From positions 5,309,417 to 5,373,416 of the forward strand of contig NZ_CM001441.1 in NCBI RefSeq assembly GCF_000244895.1: a DNA stretch of 64,000 nucleotides. Direction: 5' to 3'. The DNA comes from Desulfosporosinus youngiae DSM 17734. Its GTDB lineage: Bacteria; Bacillota; Desulfitobacteriia; Desulfitobacteriales; Desulfitobacteriaceae. The translations under genes and the position numbers were made by a program. Position 1 is the first letter of the stretch, and every line of letters begins with the position of its first letter. Below are positions 55,838 through 64,000 of this stretch, piece after piece. Under the pieces are notes generated by a model. It saw nothing but the letters and a program-made list of their open reading frames with translations, ran no database searches and was not told the DNA's origin.

Positions 55838-57052
55838 CTAGCATAATAATTGGGCTTTTAGTTTTTCTTTATCCATGCTGCAATCCAGTCGTTTAATTTC
55901 TTCCCCTTTATCCAGAACAACAACTGCAGGTACCTTATCTATCCCATATTTTTGAGCAAGAGTCTTCTTGGTTGCCATATCGACTTTGAAGATTTTGTAA
56001 TCGTTAACAGTTTCGTTAAAGATTCCTTCTAATAAAGTGCCGAATTCCAGGCTTTCATTGACTAGGACATTAAAAAATACTAATAATGTTTTTTTATCGT
56101 TTTGCAGAATCTTGGCGTTAAAATCCTTGAGTTCCTCAATGTAGCGTTCAGCTGCTACAGCGGCTGTCGCCCCATCACCTGCTGCAGAGACAACTTGTCT
56201 TAAATATTTCACCCGATTATCTCCGGCCGCATAGACTCCTTCAAGGTTTGTTTCCATGCTCTCATTAACTGGAACATACCCTCTTTTGTCCATATCAAGT
56301 CCGCTATCCTTGAGGAAACGGGTAGAAGGAATCATTCCGACGAAGAAGAATACACCCTGACAGGGTAGTTCAGATGTACTGCCAGTCTTTAGGTTTTTAA
56401 GTTTTACTCCCTCTACATTCTCATCTCCAAGGACTTCCTCAACGGTTGAGTTCCATATAAACTTCAATTTATCGTTATTAAATGCTCTTTCAGCGCTTAC
56501 TTTATTGCAATCGAGAATCCCTTCATCATGTAAAACAATCACGGTGACTTTGCGGGCAAACTTGGTAATATACATACCCTCTTCGATAGCCTGGTCACCG
56601 CTCCCGACAACAACAACATCTTCCCCTTCGAAAAACTCTGCATCACAGGTTGCGCAATACGCTACTCCACTCCCGCGCAGTCTTTTTTCCCCTGGGATAT
56701 TCAGAAGCCTCGGCTCACTGCCGCAGGCCATGATAACGGCCTTGGCGAAGAATTCTTTGCCTTTTTTGGTCTTGATGATTTTATCTTCCTTAGAAAAATC
56801 AACACTAACGACCTCTTCTTTTAAGAATTCGACCCCAAAACTTTGGGCGTGCTTATGGAAATCCTTCATAAGATCCGGCCCGGAGACCTGGATGTAGCCA
56901 GGATAATTGACGATCTCCCTTGTGGTATCCGCTAAGCCGCCAATGGTGCCTTTATTGATAACTAAGGTTCTAAGCTTGGCACGACCGCCGTAGATGGCTG
57001 CAGAAAGTCCAGCGGGCCCCCCTCCAATAATAATCAAATCAAAACTATTTGC
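55838..57052 (-). CDS. trxB: Thioredoxin reductase with fused C-terminal thioredoxin-like domain
   Basis: About 404 residues. FAD/NAD(P) two-domain reductase (LIIIGGGPAGLSAAIYGGRA, active-site CATC in VAYCATCDAEFFEG, VVVVGSGDQAIEEGMYI, VYAAGDNR) of about 315 residues. A roughly 85-residue thioredoxin-fold domain follows (KKTLLVFFNVLV..., IDKVPAVVVLDKG) that lacks any CxxC; the protein ends in a free Cys (AQLLC). The second of two GTG codons (57052) fits AAAGGG spacing better than 57064. It lies 26 nt after the thioredoxin gene. Confidence 0.88.
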   Translation of the reverse strand, partial: ANSFDLIIIGGGPAGLSAAIYGGRAKLRTLVINKGTIGGLADTTREIVNYPGYIQVSGPDLMKDFHKHAQSFGVEFLKEEVVSVDFSKEDKIIKTKKGKEFFAKAVIMACGSEPRLLNIPGEKRLRGSGVAYCATCDAEFFEGEDVVVVGSGDQAIEEGMYITKFARKVTVIVLHDEGILDCNKVSAERAFNNDKLKFIWNSTVEEVLGDENVEGVKLKNLKTGSTSELPCQGVFFFVGMIPSTRFLKDSGLDMDKRGYVPVNESMETNLEGVYAAGDNRVKYLRQVVSAAGDGATAAVAAERYIEELKDFNAKILQNDKKTLLVFFNVLVNESLEFGTLLEGIFNETVNDYKIFKVDMATKKTLAQKYGIDKVPAVVVLDKGEEIKRLDCSMDKEKLKAQLLC

Positions 57053-57078
57053 CACTGCTTCCACATCCCTTTAAATGA

Positions 57079-57405
57079 TTATGCTTCAAGAACTTCTGCA
57101 ATTTTCTCTTCAATTTGTTCTTCCTCTGCTGCACCGGCTTGCTTACCTTGATACTCACCATTATTGAAGAAAAGGATCTGAGGTACACCTTTTAAAGAAA
57201 ACCGCTGAAACAAATTTTTGTCTTCTTCAACATCAACATAATAAAAACCAAATTTACCTTCATATTGAGGCTGCAATTCTTCTAACATGGGAACAACTTC
57301 TTTACATACATGACAGTCTTTTCTTGAAAAGATCACCAAACAAGGCTCACAATTATCATAAATTATTTCTTCAAAACGGCTCGAATTTAGTTGTTGCAAA
57401 GACAT
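57079..57405 (-). CDS. Thioredoxin-family protein with CHVC active site
   Basis: 108 residues: VIFSRKDCHVCKEVVPMLEEL has CHVC instead of CGPC, with the cis-Pro (KGVPQILFF) later. An extra CEPC lies just before the first strand (YDNCEPCLVIF). This resembles the atypical thioredoxins found with glycine/betaine reductases and other specialised pathways. The ATG at 57405 has GAGGAG 8 nt upstream. It forms a pair with the following reductase. Confidence 0.85.
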   Translation of the reverse strand: MSLQQLNSSRFEEIIYDNCEPCLVIFSRKDCHVCKEVVPMLEELQPQYEGKFGFYYVDVEEDKNLFQRFSLKGVPQILFFNNGEYQGKQAGAAEEEQIEEKIAEVLEA

Positions 57406-57559
57406 AATCTCCACTCCTCGTAAATTAATGATGTATCTAGCTAAACATAATCCTACATCAGCACTTTTACAGCTTTTACAGCTTTTGCAGTGATTATGGA
57501 CATTATCATCCCAATTTTTCAGGTATCGGCGATCTTTCTCGCTTTGACTTCTATCAAAA

Positions 57560-57594
57560 AGCAGCTATCAGAGTGCAGCACTCTGATAGCTGCT
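57560..57594 (-). terminator. Strong terminator after phosphodiesterase
   Basis: 17-bp perfect arms agcagctatcagagtgc/gcactctgatagctgct around one base, then TTTTTGATAG on the minus strand, 15 nt past the stop. Confidence 0.85.
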
Positions 57595-57608
57595 CATATC
57601 GCACTTTA

Positions 57609-59657
57609 TTAAATATCTTCGGAGAAAATCTGATAAATCGGAGCTCCCTCACATTGTGCAGGGTAACGCAGCCCGAGCAGTGCCGAAACTGAAGGTGCAA
57701 CATCGACTTGTCGGATGGTGCGTTCTGTTGTAAATCCTGACTTAATACCCGCACCTGCGGCTACAAAAATCGGAGAAACTGATGTTTCAAAATACCCCTC
57801 TGAAGTTGAAATGCTATCACCGTGCAATCTGTTGTATCCTTCTTCAACTGAGAAGAAGATATCGCCGCATTCCGGTCCATTAGCACCAATTAACACAGCA
57901 TCTTTGTTTCTGAGGCAAATCCCGATAACACGTTTACCCGTACGTTCATCTCTGTAATTATAGAGATCGGAGATGAGTTGTTCTTCTAAGTCATATTTGT
58001 CTTTGGGATCCACAATCCCGTATTTGTCACGGCCTTTGAGGTTGATGTAAATGTAGTTACTGCGGATTTGTACAGCTCTGGTCTTTTCCCAATCGACTTC
58101 TCTGATGGAATTGCCATTCTCGTCTTTTTTCATAACCGTATAGCCCAGTTCCTCCATCACCTTTGTGTTGAGGCCGCCATATTCTCCAATAATCGGAGGT
58201 ACGTTTTCCCCAACAATAAGACCATGATCACTTACGACCAACACTGTCCAGCCTTCATCTAACAAATACAGGAATTCTCCGAGATAATCATCCGTCTGCG
58301 TATAGAATTTTTCGATAAACCCTTGATACGTTTTTTCATCGGTGTGATCCCAATTTGGCAGAGTCTTACCCAGATGCCATAACTGATGACCCGCGCAGTC
58401 GATATTGTGAAGGTGTGAAAATACGGCTGTATATCCCTTTTCTTTAATCAAATAATTCATACTGTCAGCTTGCCACTTGCAGTAAATTTCCCAGGAAGGT
58501 TCGAAGATTTCACGTACCAACTCAGCATCTTCCCCCCCGATTAAGCTGACAGGCGGAACTTCGCCGACGTTGCCGACAACATCTTTATAAAGGGACTTTT
58601 GATGCCATAATTGGTCATTTGAGATATCAAGAGCGTTGCTGATCCAAAGTCTAACCTTATTGCCGGCCGGATCAAGTTCTAAAATCTTCATTGAACGGCA
58701 GGCAGGTTTGGTGACTTCCTTTTTGGTTACATCATCAATAATACCTGTTACCATTTTATCCCGTTCCAGAATAACGATTGGCGCTTCTGCCTTCTTGTTC
58801 TTGTAAATAGCTACCCGGTCATATTCCCCGGCTTCATTTTTGAGAATTAAGGCCGGACGTCTCATGACACCACCGGATGTTAAGATCGTGAATTCTTTAG
58901 CCCCTTCAGGTGCATTTGCCCAACCCGCAGCATCCTTGAGGGGAGAGTTGACGATATCATAAGCTACCTTGCTGCCGATAACAACTTCCGTATCTTCGTC
59001 ATCCATTACGTAGGTACGGATTTCGCCGCCTTCACGGGCTGTATCCCCCCACCAAAGTTCCATCATTTCATCGTCAACCTCAGCGTCCAAAGTGTCTTCC
59101 AAGTCGGTAATTATGCAGCCCACGCCTGCTGGTTTATCCACTCTTGGAGCGTAACGTACTTCTTTAATTTCAGGGGTGGCAATGATCACCTTTTCCCAAT
59201 CGAGCTGGGCGACACCCATATTGACCGAACCCGGCTGTGTACCGTCCACAACACTCAGATTTTCACTGTGCGAGGTTGGAGGCCAGGAGCTTCCGGGCCA
59301 ATGCCAAACGAGGGTCTTCATGCCGGCTTCGGAGGTAATATTCCAGATTTGCTCCGCCGTGCAATTACGAGAATCTAAATTGTATACAACTGCATCAAGG
59401 CTTTCCGGGGACTGTCGCCAATAGCAAGTAATCCCATGAGTTCCCGGATAAGCACCTGTGGCGAGTGTCGTCCAACAAGGCGGTGTAATCGTTGGGATTG
59501 CTCCTAAAAGCATAAGATCTTCTCTGGCTGATCCTCGATCAATAAATTTTTGTAGGTTAGGCATTTTTCCTTCCGCCAGAAACTTCCTGCTGATTCTGGG
59601 GTCCATTCCATCGACACCCAATACCAATAGTTTATTGGTGAGTGCTGCTCTCTTCAT
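57609..59657 (-). CDS. Alkaline-phosphatase-superfamily phosphodiesterase/phosphatase
   Basis: 682 residues. The NPP-type metal site is visible: LLVLGVDGMDPRI (first Asp), the nucleophile region TITPPCWTTLATGAYPGTHGI (Thr) and VVSDHGLIVG (Asp-His). HLHNIDCAGHQLW has further histidines. There is no signal peptide, so it is probably cytoplasmic. The substrate is not readable from sequence; nucleotide, phosphonate or choline phosphodiesters are all possible, and the BCCT/LysR context favours a quaternary-amine phosphoester (inference). The ATG at 59657 is 12 nt after GAGGA; a GTG four codons up is too close. Confidence 0.82.
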   Translation of the reverse strand: MKRAALTNKLLVLGVDGMDPRISRKFLAEGKMPNLQKFIDRGSAREDLMLLGAIPTITPPCWTTLATGAYPGTHGITCYWRQSPESLDAVVYNLDSRNCTAEQIWNITSEAGMKTLVWHWPGSSWPPTSHSENLSVVDGTQPGSVNMGVAQLDWEKVIIATPEIKEVRYAPRVDKPAGVGCIITDLEDTLDAEVDDEMMELWWGDTAREGGEIRTYVMDDEDTEVVIGSKVAYDIVNSPLKDAAGWANAPEGAKEFTILTSGGVMRRPALILKNEAGEYDRVAIYKNKKAEAPIVILERDKMVTGIIDDVTKKEVTKPACRSMKILELDPAGNKVRLWISNALDISNDQLWHQKSLYKDVVGNVGEVPPVSLIGGEDAELVREIFEPSWEIYCKWQADSMNYLIKEKGYTAVFSHLHNIDCAGHQLWHLGKTLPNWDHTDEKTYQGFIEKFYTQTDDYLGEFLYLLDEGWTVLVVSDHGLIVGENVPPIIGEYGGLNTKVMEELGYTVMKKDENGNSIREVDWEKTRAVQIRSNYIYINLKGRDKYGIVDPKDKYDLEEQLISDLYNYRDERTGKRVIGICLRNKDAVLIGANGPECGDIFFSVEEGYNRLHGDSISTSEGYFETSVSPIFVAAGAGIKSGFTTERTIRQVDVAPSVSALLGLRYPAQCEGAPIYQIFSEDI

Positions 59658-59808
59658 AATACGTATCACTCCTCATAAATTTAAGCTTAGTATTAACATT
59701 CTCCAACTAAGTGGGGAAAATTTTACGCTTTAAGATCCAAACATGCAGTTGCTGCTACTTGTTAATTCATTCACTTTCCACTCGAATTATATTCAATTCG
59801 AGTTTATG

Positions 59809-59844
59809 TGTAAAATACCGACTAATTATGCCCCGTATAGTTAA
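59809..59844. promoter_or_regulatory. Shared LysR-type operator, copy 1 (upstream of phosphodiesterase)
   Basis: tgtaaaatac-N4-taattatgcccc(g)tatagttaa is nearly identical to 61987-62022. The core TATGCCCCGTATA is a T-N11-A LysR box (59827-59839), about 150 nt upstream of the phosphodiesterase start. Confidence 0.65.
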
Positions 59845-59902
59845 GTTAACTATGGCTTATTAGGATTTTTAATAGTTAATGTTTAGTGTTGATTTAAAAG
59901 TG

Positions 59903-59939
59903 AAACAGGTGACAACGATACATATGTCATCACCTGTTT
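59903..59939 (-). terminator. Terminator downstream of BCCT transporter
   Basis: 10-bp arms aaacaggtga/tcacctgttt. The T-run on the plus strand suggests it may act in both directions. Confidence 0.6.
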
Positions 59940-60055
59940 TTACTAATTCGTTCTACGGTAAGATTCTAAAAACCTTACTGGCTGAAGCCGCCTTTTGCTA
60001 TACTACCAGAAAGTATAAAACTTACGTTATTATACTGCAAGAAAGGTAATCCGTA

Positions 60056-60072
60056 CGAAGACAGTGTCTTCG
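60056..60072. repeat. Isolated hairpin module of the dispersed repeat
   Basis: cgaagaca-g-tgtcttcg, preceded by cgta as in copies A and B (one base of the loop differs). The rest of the element is absent, which suggests the hairpin moves or persists as an independent unit. Confidence 0.6.
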
Positions 60073-60131
60073 GGCACCGGCCAAGTTTTCTTTATTTTCC
60101 GAGCTGGTCTTACTGGACAGCCCTGTTATGA

Positions 60132-61697
60132 TTAGCCTTCTTCCGGATAATCAACAACTTGCACTTTAGCTTCTTGGCCGAAATCTTCCTTGAGCCACTT
60201 GCATAGGGACATCCCTAAGATGATGATAATAGCTATAATAGGTACGCTGGTGGCAACAGATGAAAGCTGAACTACAGATAATCCGCCCACCATCATGATA
60301 GCCACCCCGATCACAGCCAGGGCTGCACACCAGAAAAGTCTTGTCCAGCGGGGAGATTCCTGATCGTTCCTAACCTCTTTGCAAGCGATCATGGAAATAA
60401 TAAACGCATTGGAATCAATGGTCGTAGCTTGGAAAATAAGCATTACAAATAAGAAATAGGGAATCACTATTGCAGTTAAAGGTAAGGTATTTAAGACTTG
60501 GGTAATCATTGCCCCGGCACCAGCCTCAGCCAAAGTTACATCAAGTGCTACCCCTTGATTAAGCTGTAGATCTACTGTATAGGCACCGAAGACTAAGAAG
60601 AATATTGAACAGCCGATTGTCGTTACAACCATCATATTCAGAACAACGTTTTTGATCGTTCTCCCCTTGGAGATCCTGGCAACAAATAATCCGAAATACA
60701 TGGCCCATGCTGCCCACCAGGCCCAGTAAAATACTGTCCAGTCCTGAGGAAAACCGGATTTGGTAACCGGATCCGTATATAAACTCATCCGTAAAAAGTT
60801 AGTAGCCCAAACCCCTAGACTGTCAACATAAAAGGATAACATAAATAGGGTGGGGCCTACCAGCATAACAAAGGCTAATAATCCCATACATAACCAACTA
60901 TTTAATTCCGACAATTTTTTAATTCCACTATTTAAACCGGAGTAAGCACTATAGCCAAATACCGCTGCAATCACCAGTGTAACCCCAATTTTTACCGCCA
61001 TAGAATCCTCAATACCCAGCATATTGGCACTTACAGCCGATATCATAGGCACGACCGTTCCTAAGGTAGTCCCTAATCCGCCTACCAGACCGATAACAAC
61101 AAAGATATCAATAGCTCTGCCAAGCCATCCGTCTACCCTGTCCCCCAATATTCCCCTGCAAGCATAGCTTGGATAGAAGTAGGGTTTTTTTCTTACGTAA
61201 ATCATGTAGGCAAAGGCGATAGCCCCCGGGACAAAGATAGCCCAGGCCGATATACCCCAGTGAAATATTCCATAAGCAATAGAGAATTGCGCAGCTTGTG
61301 CTGAAAATGCCTCACCCCAGAAAGGAGGAAACTTAAGATAAAAAATAGGCTCGGCCATGGACCAATAAACTAAACCGGCTCCGACACCGCCGGTGAACAT
61401 CATCGATATCCAGCTGAAGTCTGAGAATTCAGGTTTATCATCTTTTCCGCCCAATTTTACATTGCCATATCTGCCAAAAGCCAGCCAAAGTGAAAACACT
61501 ACACAACCCAAAGCAAATAATAACCATAACCAGTCCATTCTATAGGTTATAGCTTTTAAGATGGTTGAAACATAAGGTTGCAGCTCCGTACCAAAAATAA
61601 GCATTGGTGCATATAACACAACACATAAAATGGCACTGCCCCAGAAAACAACAGGATTAATACGAGCATATATACCTTTAGACTTCTCTTGTGACAA
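60132..61697 (-). CDS. BCCT-family transporter (choline/betaine/carnitine type)
   Basis: 521 residues with 12 predicted helices. BCCT signatures: MFTGGVGAGLVYWSMAEP, WTVFYWAWWAAWAMYFGLFVARISKGRT (Trp-rich substrate box) and NSWLCMGLLAFVMLVGPT. It imports a quaternary amine by sodium or proton symport, or exchanges it for a product. The TTG at 61697 (AAAGGG 8 nt before) fits better than GTG 61706. It is divergent from lysR and shares its control region. With a choline lyase operon nearby, choline or glycine betaine is the likely substrate. Confidence 0.9.
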   Translation of the reverse strand: MSQEKSKGIYARINPVVFWGSAILCVVLYAPMLIFGTELQPYVSTILKAITYRMDWLWLLFALGCVVFSLWLAFGRYGNVKLGGKDDKPEFSDFSWISMMFTGGVGAGLVYWSMAEPIFYLKFPPFWGEAFSAQAAQFSIAYGIFHWGISAWAIFVPGAIAFAYMIYVRKKPYFYPSYACRGILGDRVDGWLGRAIDIFVVIGLVGGLGTTLGTVVPMISAVSANMLGIEDSMAVKIGVTLVIAAVFGYSAYSGLNSGIKKLSELNSWLCMGLLAFVMLVGPTLFMLSFYVDSLGVWATNFLRMSLYTDPVTKSGFPQDWTVFYWAWWAAWAMYFGLFVARISKGRTIKNVVLNMMVVTTIGCSIFFLVFGAYTVDLQLNQGVALDVTLAEAGAGAMITQVLNTLPLTAIVIPYFLFVMLIFQATTIDSNAFIISMIACKEVRNDQESPRWTRLFWCAALAVIGVAIMMVGGLSVVQLSSVATSVPIIAIIIILGMSLCKWLKEDFGQEAKVQVVDYPEEG

Positions 61698-61937
61698 GTT
61701 ATTCACCCTTTCTTGTGATTTAATCTGAGATTCTTTGATTCAACTACTTATTGTCCTGAAATAACCATCAAAACCTCCTATAAATTAATCCACAGGAGCC
61801 AGTACTATTGAAACGATAATTAACTTTAATTAGACTGTCCAAGGGCTTGGGGTCATATTATGGCACCCCACTTGTAAAAATTAATAAATCGAAATAAGAG
61901 CGTTAACTTTTCTCCCTTCATAAATTTATGTTTTAAT

Positions 61938-61953
61938 TGTGATTTCCATCACT
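61938..61953. promoter_or_regulatory. CRP/FNR-family-like site upstream of BCCT/lysR
   Basis: TGTGA-TTTCCA-TCACT, one base off the perfect inverted repeat seen at 23851-23868 upstream of hcp. It lies about 240 nt upstream of the transporter start. Confidence 0.4.
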
Positions 61954-61986
61954 TATTTGCAGATTATAAGGTAATATAGCTTTATC

Positions 61987-62022
61987 TGTAAAATACTTAG
62001 TGATTATGCCCCCTATAGTTAA
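61987..62022. promoter_or_regulatory. Shared LysR-type operator, copy 2 (BCCT/lysR divergent region)
   Basis: Partner of 59809-59844: tgtaaaatac-N4-tgattatgcccc(c)tatagttaa, core TATGCCCCCTATA (62005-62017). It lies between the divergent transporter and LysR genes, the classic location of a LysR operator. The rest of 61698-62221 is AT-rich and shows no gene. Confidence 0.65.
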
Positions 62023-62221
62023 TATAGAGGAAGATTATTAAATTTTTCTATAGTTAAATTTTTACACCTAACTGTAACTTCCAAATAATAGGTTGAATTA
62101 TTATTGTTTTCTCACTTTGTTATCTGAATAACTCATAGTATAATGAGAAGTAATCGTTAAGTTCAAACCTCATAAAATAAACTCTAAATCCCAAATTAAG
62201 CTGTCAAGGATGGTTAGAAAT

Positions 62222-63127
62222 ATGCGCTTAGAACAATTATCCTATTTAATTGCTGTCCATGAATCTAAATCGATTTCTCTTGCCGCCGAACGCTCCCATA
62301 TTTCACAGCCTGCGCTTAGCTCTGCCATCAGTAAATTAGAGGACGAACTGGGTATTGTTCTGCTAAAAAGAACTAATGCAGGAGCCCAGCTTACTGAAAT
62401 GGGCGAACAAATTATTGTTGTGGCTAAGGAAGTTCTCAACAAGATTGATGAAATCAAATCCATTGCTCATGGCGATTCAATTGATTTACAGGGTAATATT
62501 TCAATGGCTGTTGAACCAAGTATAAACATAACAGTAATGCCTGAAATATTGACAACCTTTAAACATGATCATCCTAAAGTGGATACTATTTTGAAAGTCG
62601 GAGAGTCGAATAATATACTAAGGGATGTTCAATCAGGTAAAGCTGATTTTGGGATGATCTTAAAAACCGATGCCTTTTCCAAATCAAAGGATATTAACTA
62701 CAAAGAATTGTTTTCTGATGAGCTGGTCATCATTTCCGGGAATAATTGTGAGATGACTAAAGGGTCTTCCACTATGACTCTTAAGCAGGCCCTATCTTTG
62801 CCTATTCTTTTATACAACACTGAATATATCACTGATTGTGGCGTATCGAGTGTATTGCAAAGATATGGTGATATTAATGTGTCTTACAGGGTTGACAACC
62901 TAGAGATGATGGAAAAGATTCTGTCTCAAGGAAAAACAATTGCCTTCGTCCCTCAGTTTATGGCTGATGAATACGTAAAATCCAGTAAAATAAAAAAAAT
63001 CGCCCTCAGCGATGCGCATTTAGAGGTTATAATCCTTTTAATATGGCTGAACCGCCATCATCTCTCTTTAGTCGAAAAAGAATTTATTAAGGTCATTAAA
63101 AACGTCTGCTCCAAAAGGTATAAGTGA
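62222..63127 (+). CDS. LysR-family transcriptional regulator
   Basis: 301 residues: an N-terminal winged helix (MRLEQLSYLIAVHESKSISLAAERSHISQPALSSAIS, typical LysR helix-turn-helix), a linker helix, then a periplasmic-binding-like effector domain (about 90-295). It starts at ATG 62222 with AAGGA 10-12 nt upstream; an ATG four codons earlier has no site. It is divergent from the BCCT gene, and the shared operator makes it the probable regulator of transporter and phosphodiesterase. The effector is unknown. Confidence 0.92.
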   Translation: MRLEQLSYLIAVHESKSISLAAERSHISQPALSSAISKLEDELGIVLLKRTNAGAQLTEMGEQIIVVAKEVLNKIDEIKSIAHGDSIDLQGNISMAVEPSINITVMPEILTTFKHDHPKVDTILKVGESNNILRDVQSGKADFGMILKTDAFSKSKDINYKELFSDELVIISGNNCEMTKGSSTMTLKQALSLPILLYNTEYITDCGVSSVLQRYGDINVSYRVDNLEMMEKILSQGKTIAFVPQFMADEYVKSSKIKKIALSDAHLEVIILLIWLNRHHLSLVEKEFIKVIKNVCSKRYK

Positions 63128-63195
63128 AACTTGCAAGCCGTAGCCTCGGGCCGTACTCTCTGACACTTACGTTCAGACAAACAAAATAGTCCATT

Positions 63196-63228
63196 AAAGT
63201 CGAGATAAATTTTTGTTATCTCGACTTT
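63196..63228 (+). terminator. Terminator after lysR
   Basis: Perfect 13-bp arms aaagtcgagataa/ttatctcgacttt, 69 nt past the stop. Confidence 0.7.
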
Positions 63229-63335
63229 TCCAGTTATGCCCGGAATTGAAGTCAACTGTCAACCTCGATTGCTTATGGCGAAGTTAATTAAATTCATACT
63301 AAAAACGATGCTTAATTTTTAACCCCCAAAAGCCG

Positions 63336-63376
63336 AAGGGGCTGTCTCAAAAATAAATGAAGACAGCCCCTTTTTA
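63336..63376. terminator. Second terminator, before dapA
   Basis: 12-bp arms aaggggctgtct/agacagcccctt with TTTTTATG on the plus strand. It may serve transcripts arriving from either side. The rest of 63128-63492 shows no gene. Confidence 0.75.
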
Positions 63377-63492
63377 TGTTCTTAATTGTATTAAAGATTG
63401 TGCACTACTATTACATTTTTCAGCCCAAGGATAGCGAAACTACCCTATTGCCAGATAGATTTGCCGGTCTCGTCCTGTCTCTATGATCTTCC

Positions 63493-64000
63493 TCAAACGT
63501 TTAATCCATGTGCTCTCATAAGAGAGACCAACTTTTCACGGTTTGTATCCTCCATTGTTGTAAGAGGGGATCTGAGATAATCCTTGCAGAAACCCATAGC
63601 TGCCATAGCAGCCTTGACCGGAATAGGGTTTACTTCGCAAAACAGTGCCTCTATAAGGGAGTAAAGTTTATATTGCTGCTCTGCACTGCCTGCAATGTCA
63701 CCCTTAAAGAAACGTGTGCAAATCTCACGTGTCTGTGCCGGCATGACGTTAGAAATCACAGAAATGCCGCCAACTCCGCCAAGCGCCATAAGTGGAACCA
63801 ACTGATCGTCATTGCCTGAATACAAATCAAGCTTACCATGCACACGCGCCATGGTTTCAACAACTTTGGAAATGTTGCCATTTGCTTCTTTAATCCCTAC
63901 TATATTTTCGTGTTCAGCTAATGCCTCGTAGGTTGCAGGCTCAATATTTATCCCCGTCCTTGAAGGCACATTATAGAGAATGATAGGCTTAGTACTCTTG
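63493..64000 (-). CDS. dapA: 4-hydroxy-tetrahydrodipicolinate synthase, C-terminal part (cut by window end)
   Basis: About 169 residues of the C-terminal part of a DapA/NAL-family aldolase. It shows the YNVPSRTG catalytic-tyrosine block, Schiff-base lysine in VGIKEANGN, YSGNDDQLVPLMALGGVGGISV, and the helical C-terminus PVKAAMAAMGF. The first part of the gene lies beyond 64,000. It condenses pyruvate and aspartate semialdehyde toward lysine and the dipicolinate of spores. A related aldolase of the same family cannot be excluded from this fragment. Confidence 0.88.
   Translation of the reverse strand, partial: KSTKPIILYNVPSRTGINIEPATYEALAEHENIVGIKEANGNISKVVETMARVHGKLDLYSGNDDQLVPLMALGGVGGISVISNVMPAQTREICTRFFKGDIAGSAEQQYKLYSLIEALFCEVNPIPVKAAMAAMGFCKDYLRSPLTTMEDTNREKLVSLMRAHGLNV

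Larger units (their letters stand above)
59658..60131. other. Intergenic region with LysR-type site, terminator and a hairpin module
   Basis: No gene. It contains the 36-bp site at 59809-59844, a terminator for the BCCT gene and an isolated copy of the 17-nt hairpin seen in the dispersed repeats. Confidence 0.5.

Noticed and set aside
57440-57500. Tandem 'acagctttt' repeats upstream of the thioredoxin gene
   Set aside because: Only two to three short copies with no clear function; likely slippage.

Overview
The window looks like chromosome of an anaerobic, spore-forming, sulfate-reducer-type Firmicute close to Desulfosporosinus or Desulfitobacterium. This is inferred from gene content and style: YjcZ-type sporulation miniproteins, a multiheme NrfHA nitrite reductase, a cNor-type NO reductase, a GRM1-type choline microcompartment, many HD-GYP, PP2C and chemotaxis proteins, strong AGGAGG ribosome sites and frequent TTG/GTG starts. 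No rRNA, tRNA, phage or complete insertion sequence was seen.

Layout. 1-4,100: a non-coding repeat, two membrane-anchored unknown proteins, galU and a stand-alone clpP. 4,132-8,457: a single-module non-ribosomal peptide synthetase (C-A-T-reductase) just upstream of clpP. 8,658-12,552: an HD-GYP protein and a histidine kinase with homologous membrane sensor domains, then a potassium-channel-like protein with an altered filter. 12,716-16,563: nitrogen assimilation (gdhA, glnK, amtB with a probable antitermination leader) around three small sporulation-type genes. 16,685-21,120: two DUF445 proteins and a merR-acyl-CoA dehydrogenase operon with a 19-bp-spacer promoter. 21,251-24,490: tcdA, hcp and a gamma-carbonic anhydrase. 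24,547-29,051: a SiaABC-type phospho-switch feeding a PAS-GGDEF-HD-GYP enzyme. 29,427-33,883: mgtC, a chemoreceptor, a second repeat copy and exoIII. 34,073-39,245: nrfHA divergent from norCB and a membrane-anchored glutamate-synthase-like flavoprotein.

39,323-55,565 is one long minus-strand operon for a glycyl-radical-enzyme microcompartment. The lyase is a type I CutC: all choline-site residues recalled for the Desulfovibrio alaskensis enzyme are present at +1 numbering. Choline would be cleaved to trimethylamine and acetaldehyde. A CoA-acylating aldehyde dehydrogenase and PduL would give acetyl-CoA, acetyl phosphate and ATP, inside a shell of six BMC-domain proteins and one EutN vertex protein. 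PduS and PduT could move electrons across the shell. The second aldehyde dehydrogenase has proline in place of its catalytic cysteine. A third repeat copy sits inside the operon, flanked by diverged ~92-bp direct repeats that preserve a fragment of a duplicated regulator gene.

Downstream (55,838-63,127) lie a thioredoxin/thioredoxin reductase pair, a large alkaline-phosphatase-superfamily phosphodiesterase, a BCCT (choline/betaine-type) transporter and a LysR regulator. Two near-identical 36-bp sites upstream of the phosphodiesterase and of the transporter/LysR pair suggest one LysR regulon that may supply quaternary amines to the microcompartment. The window ends inside dapA.
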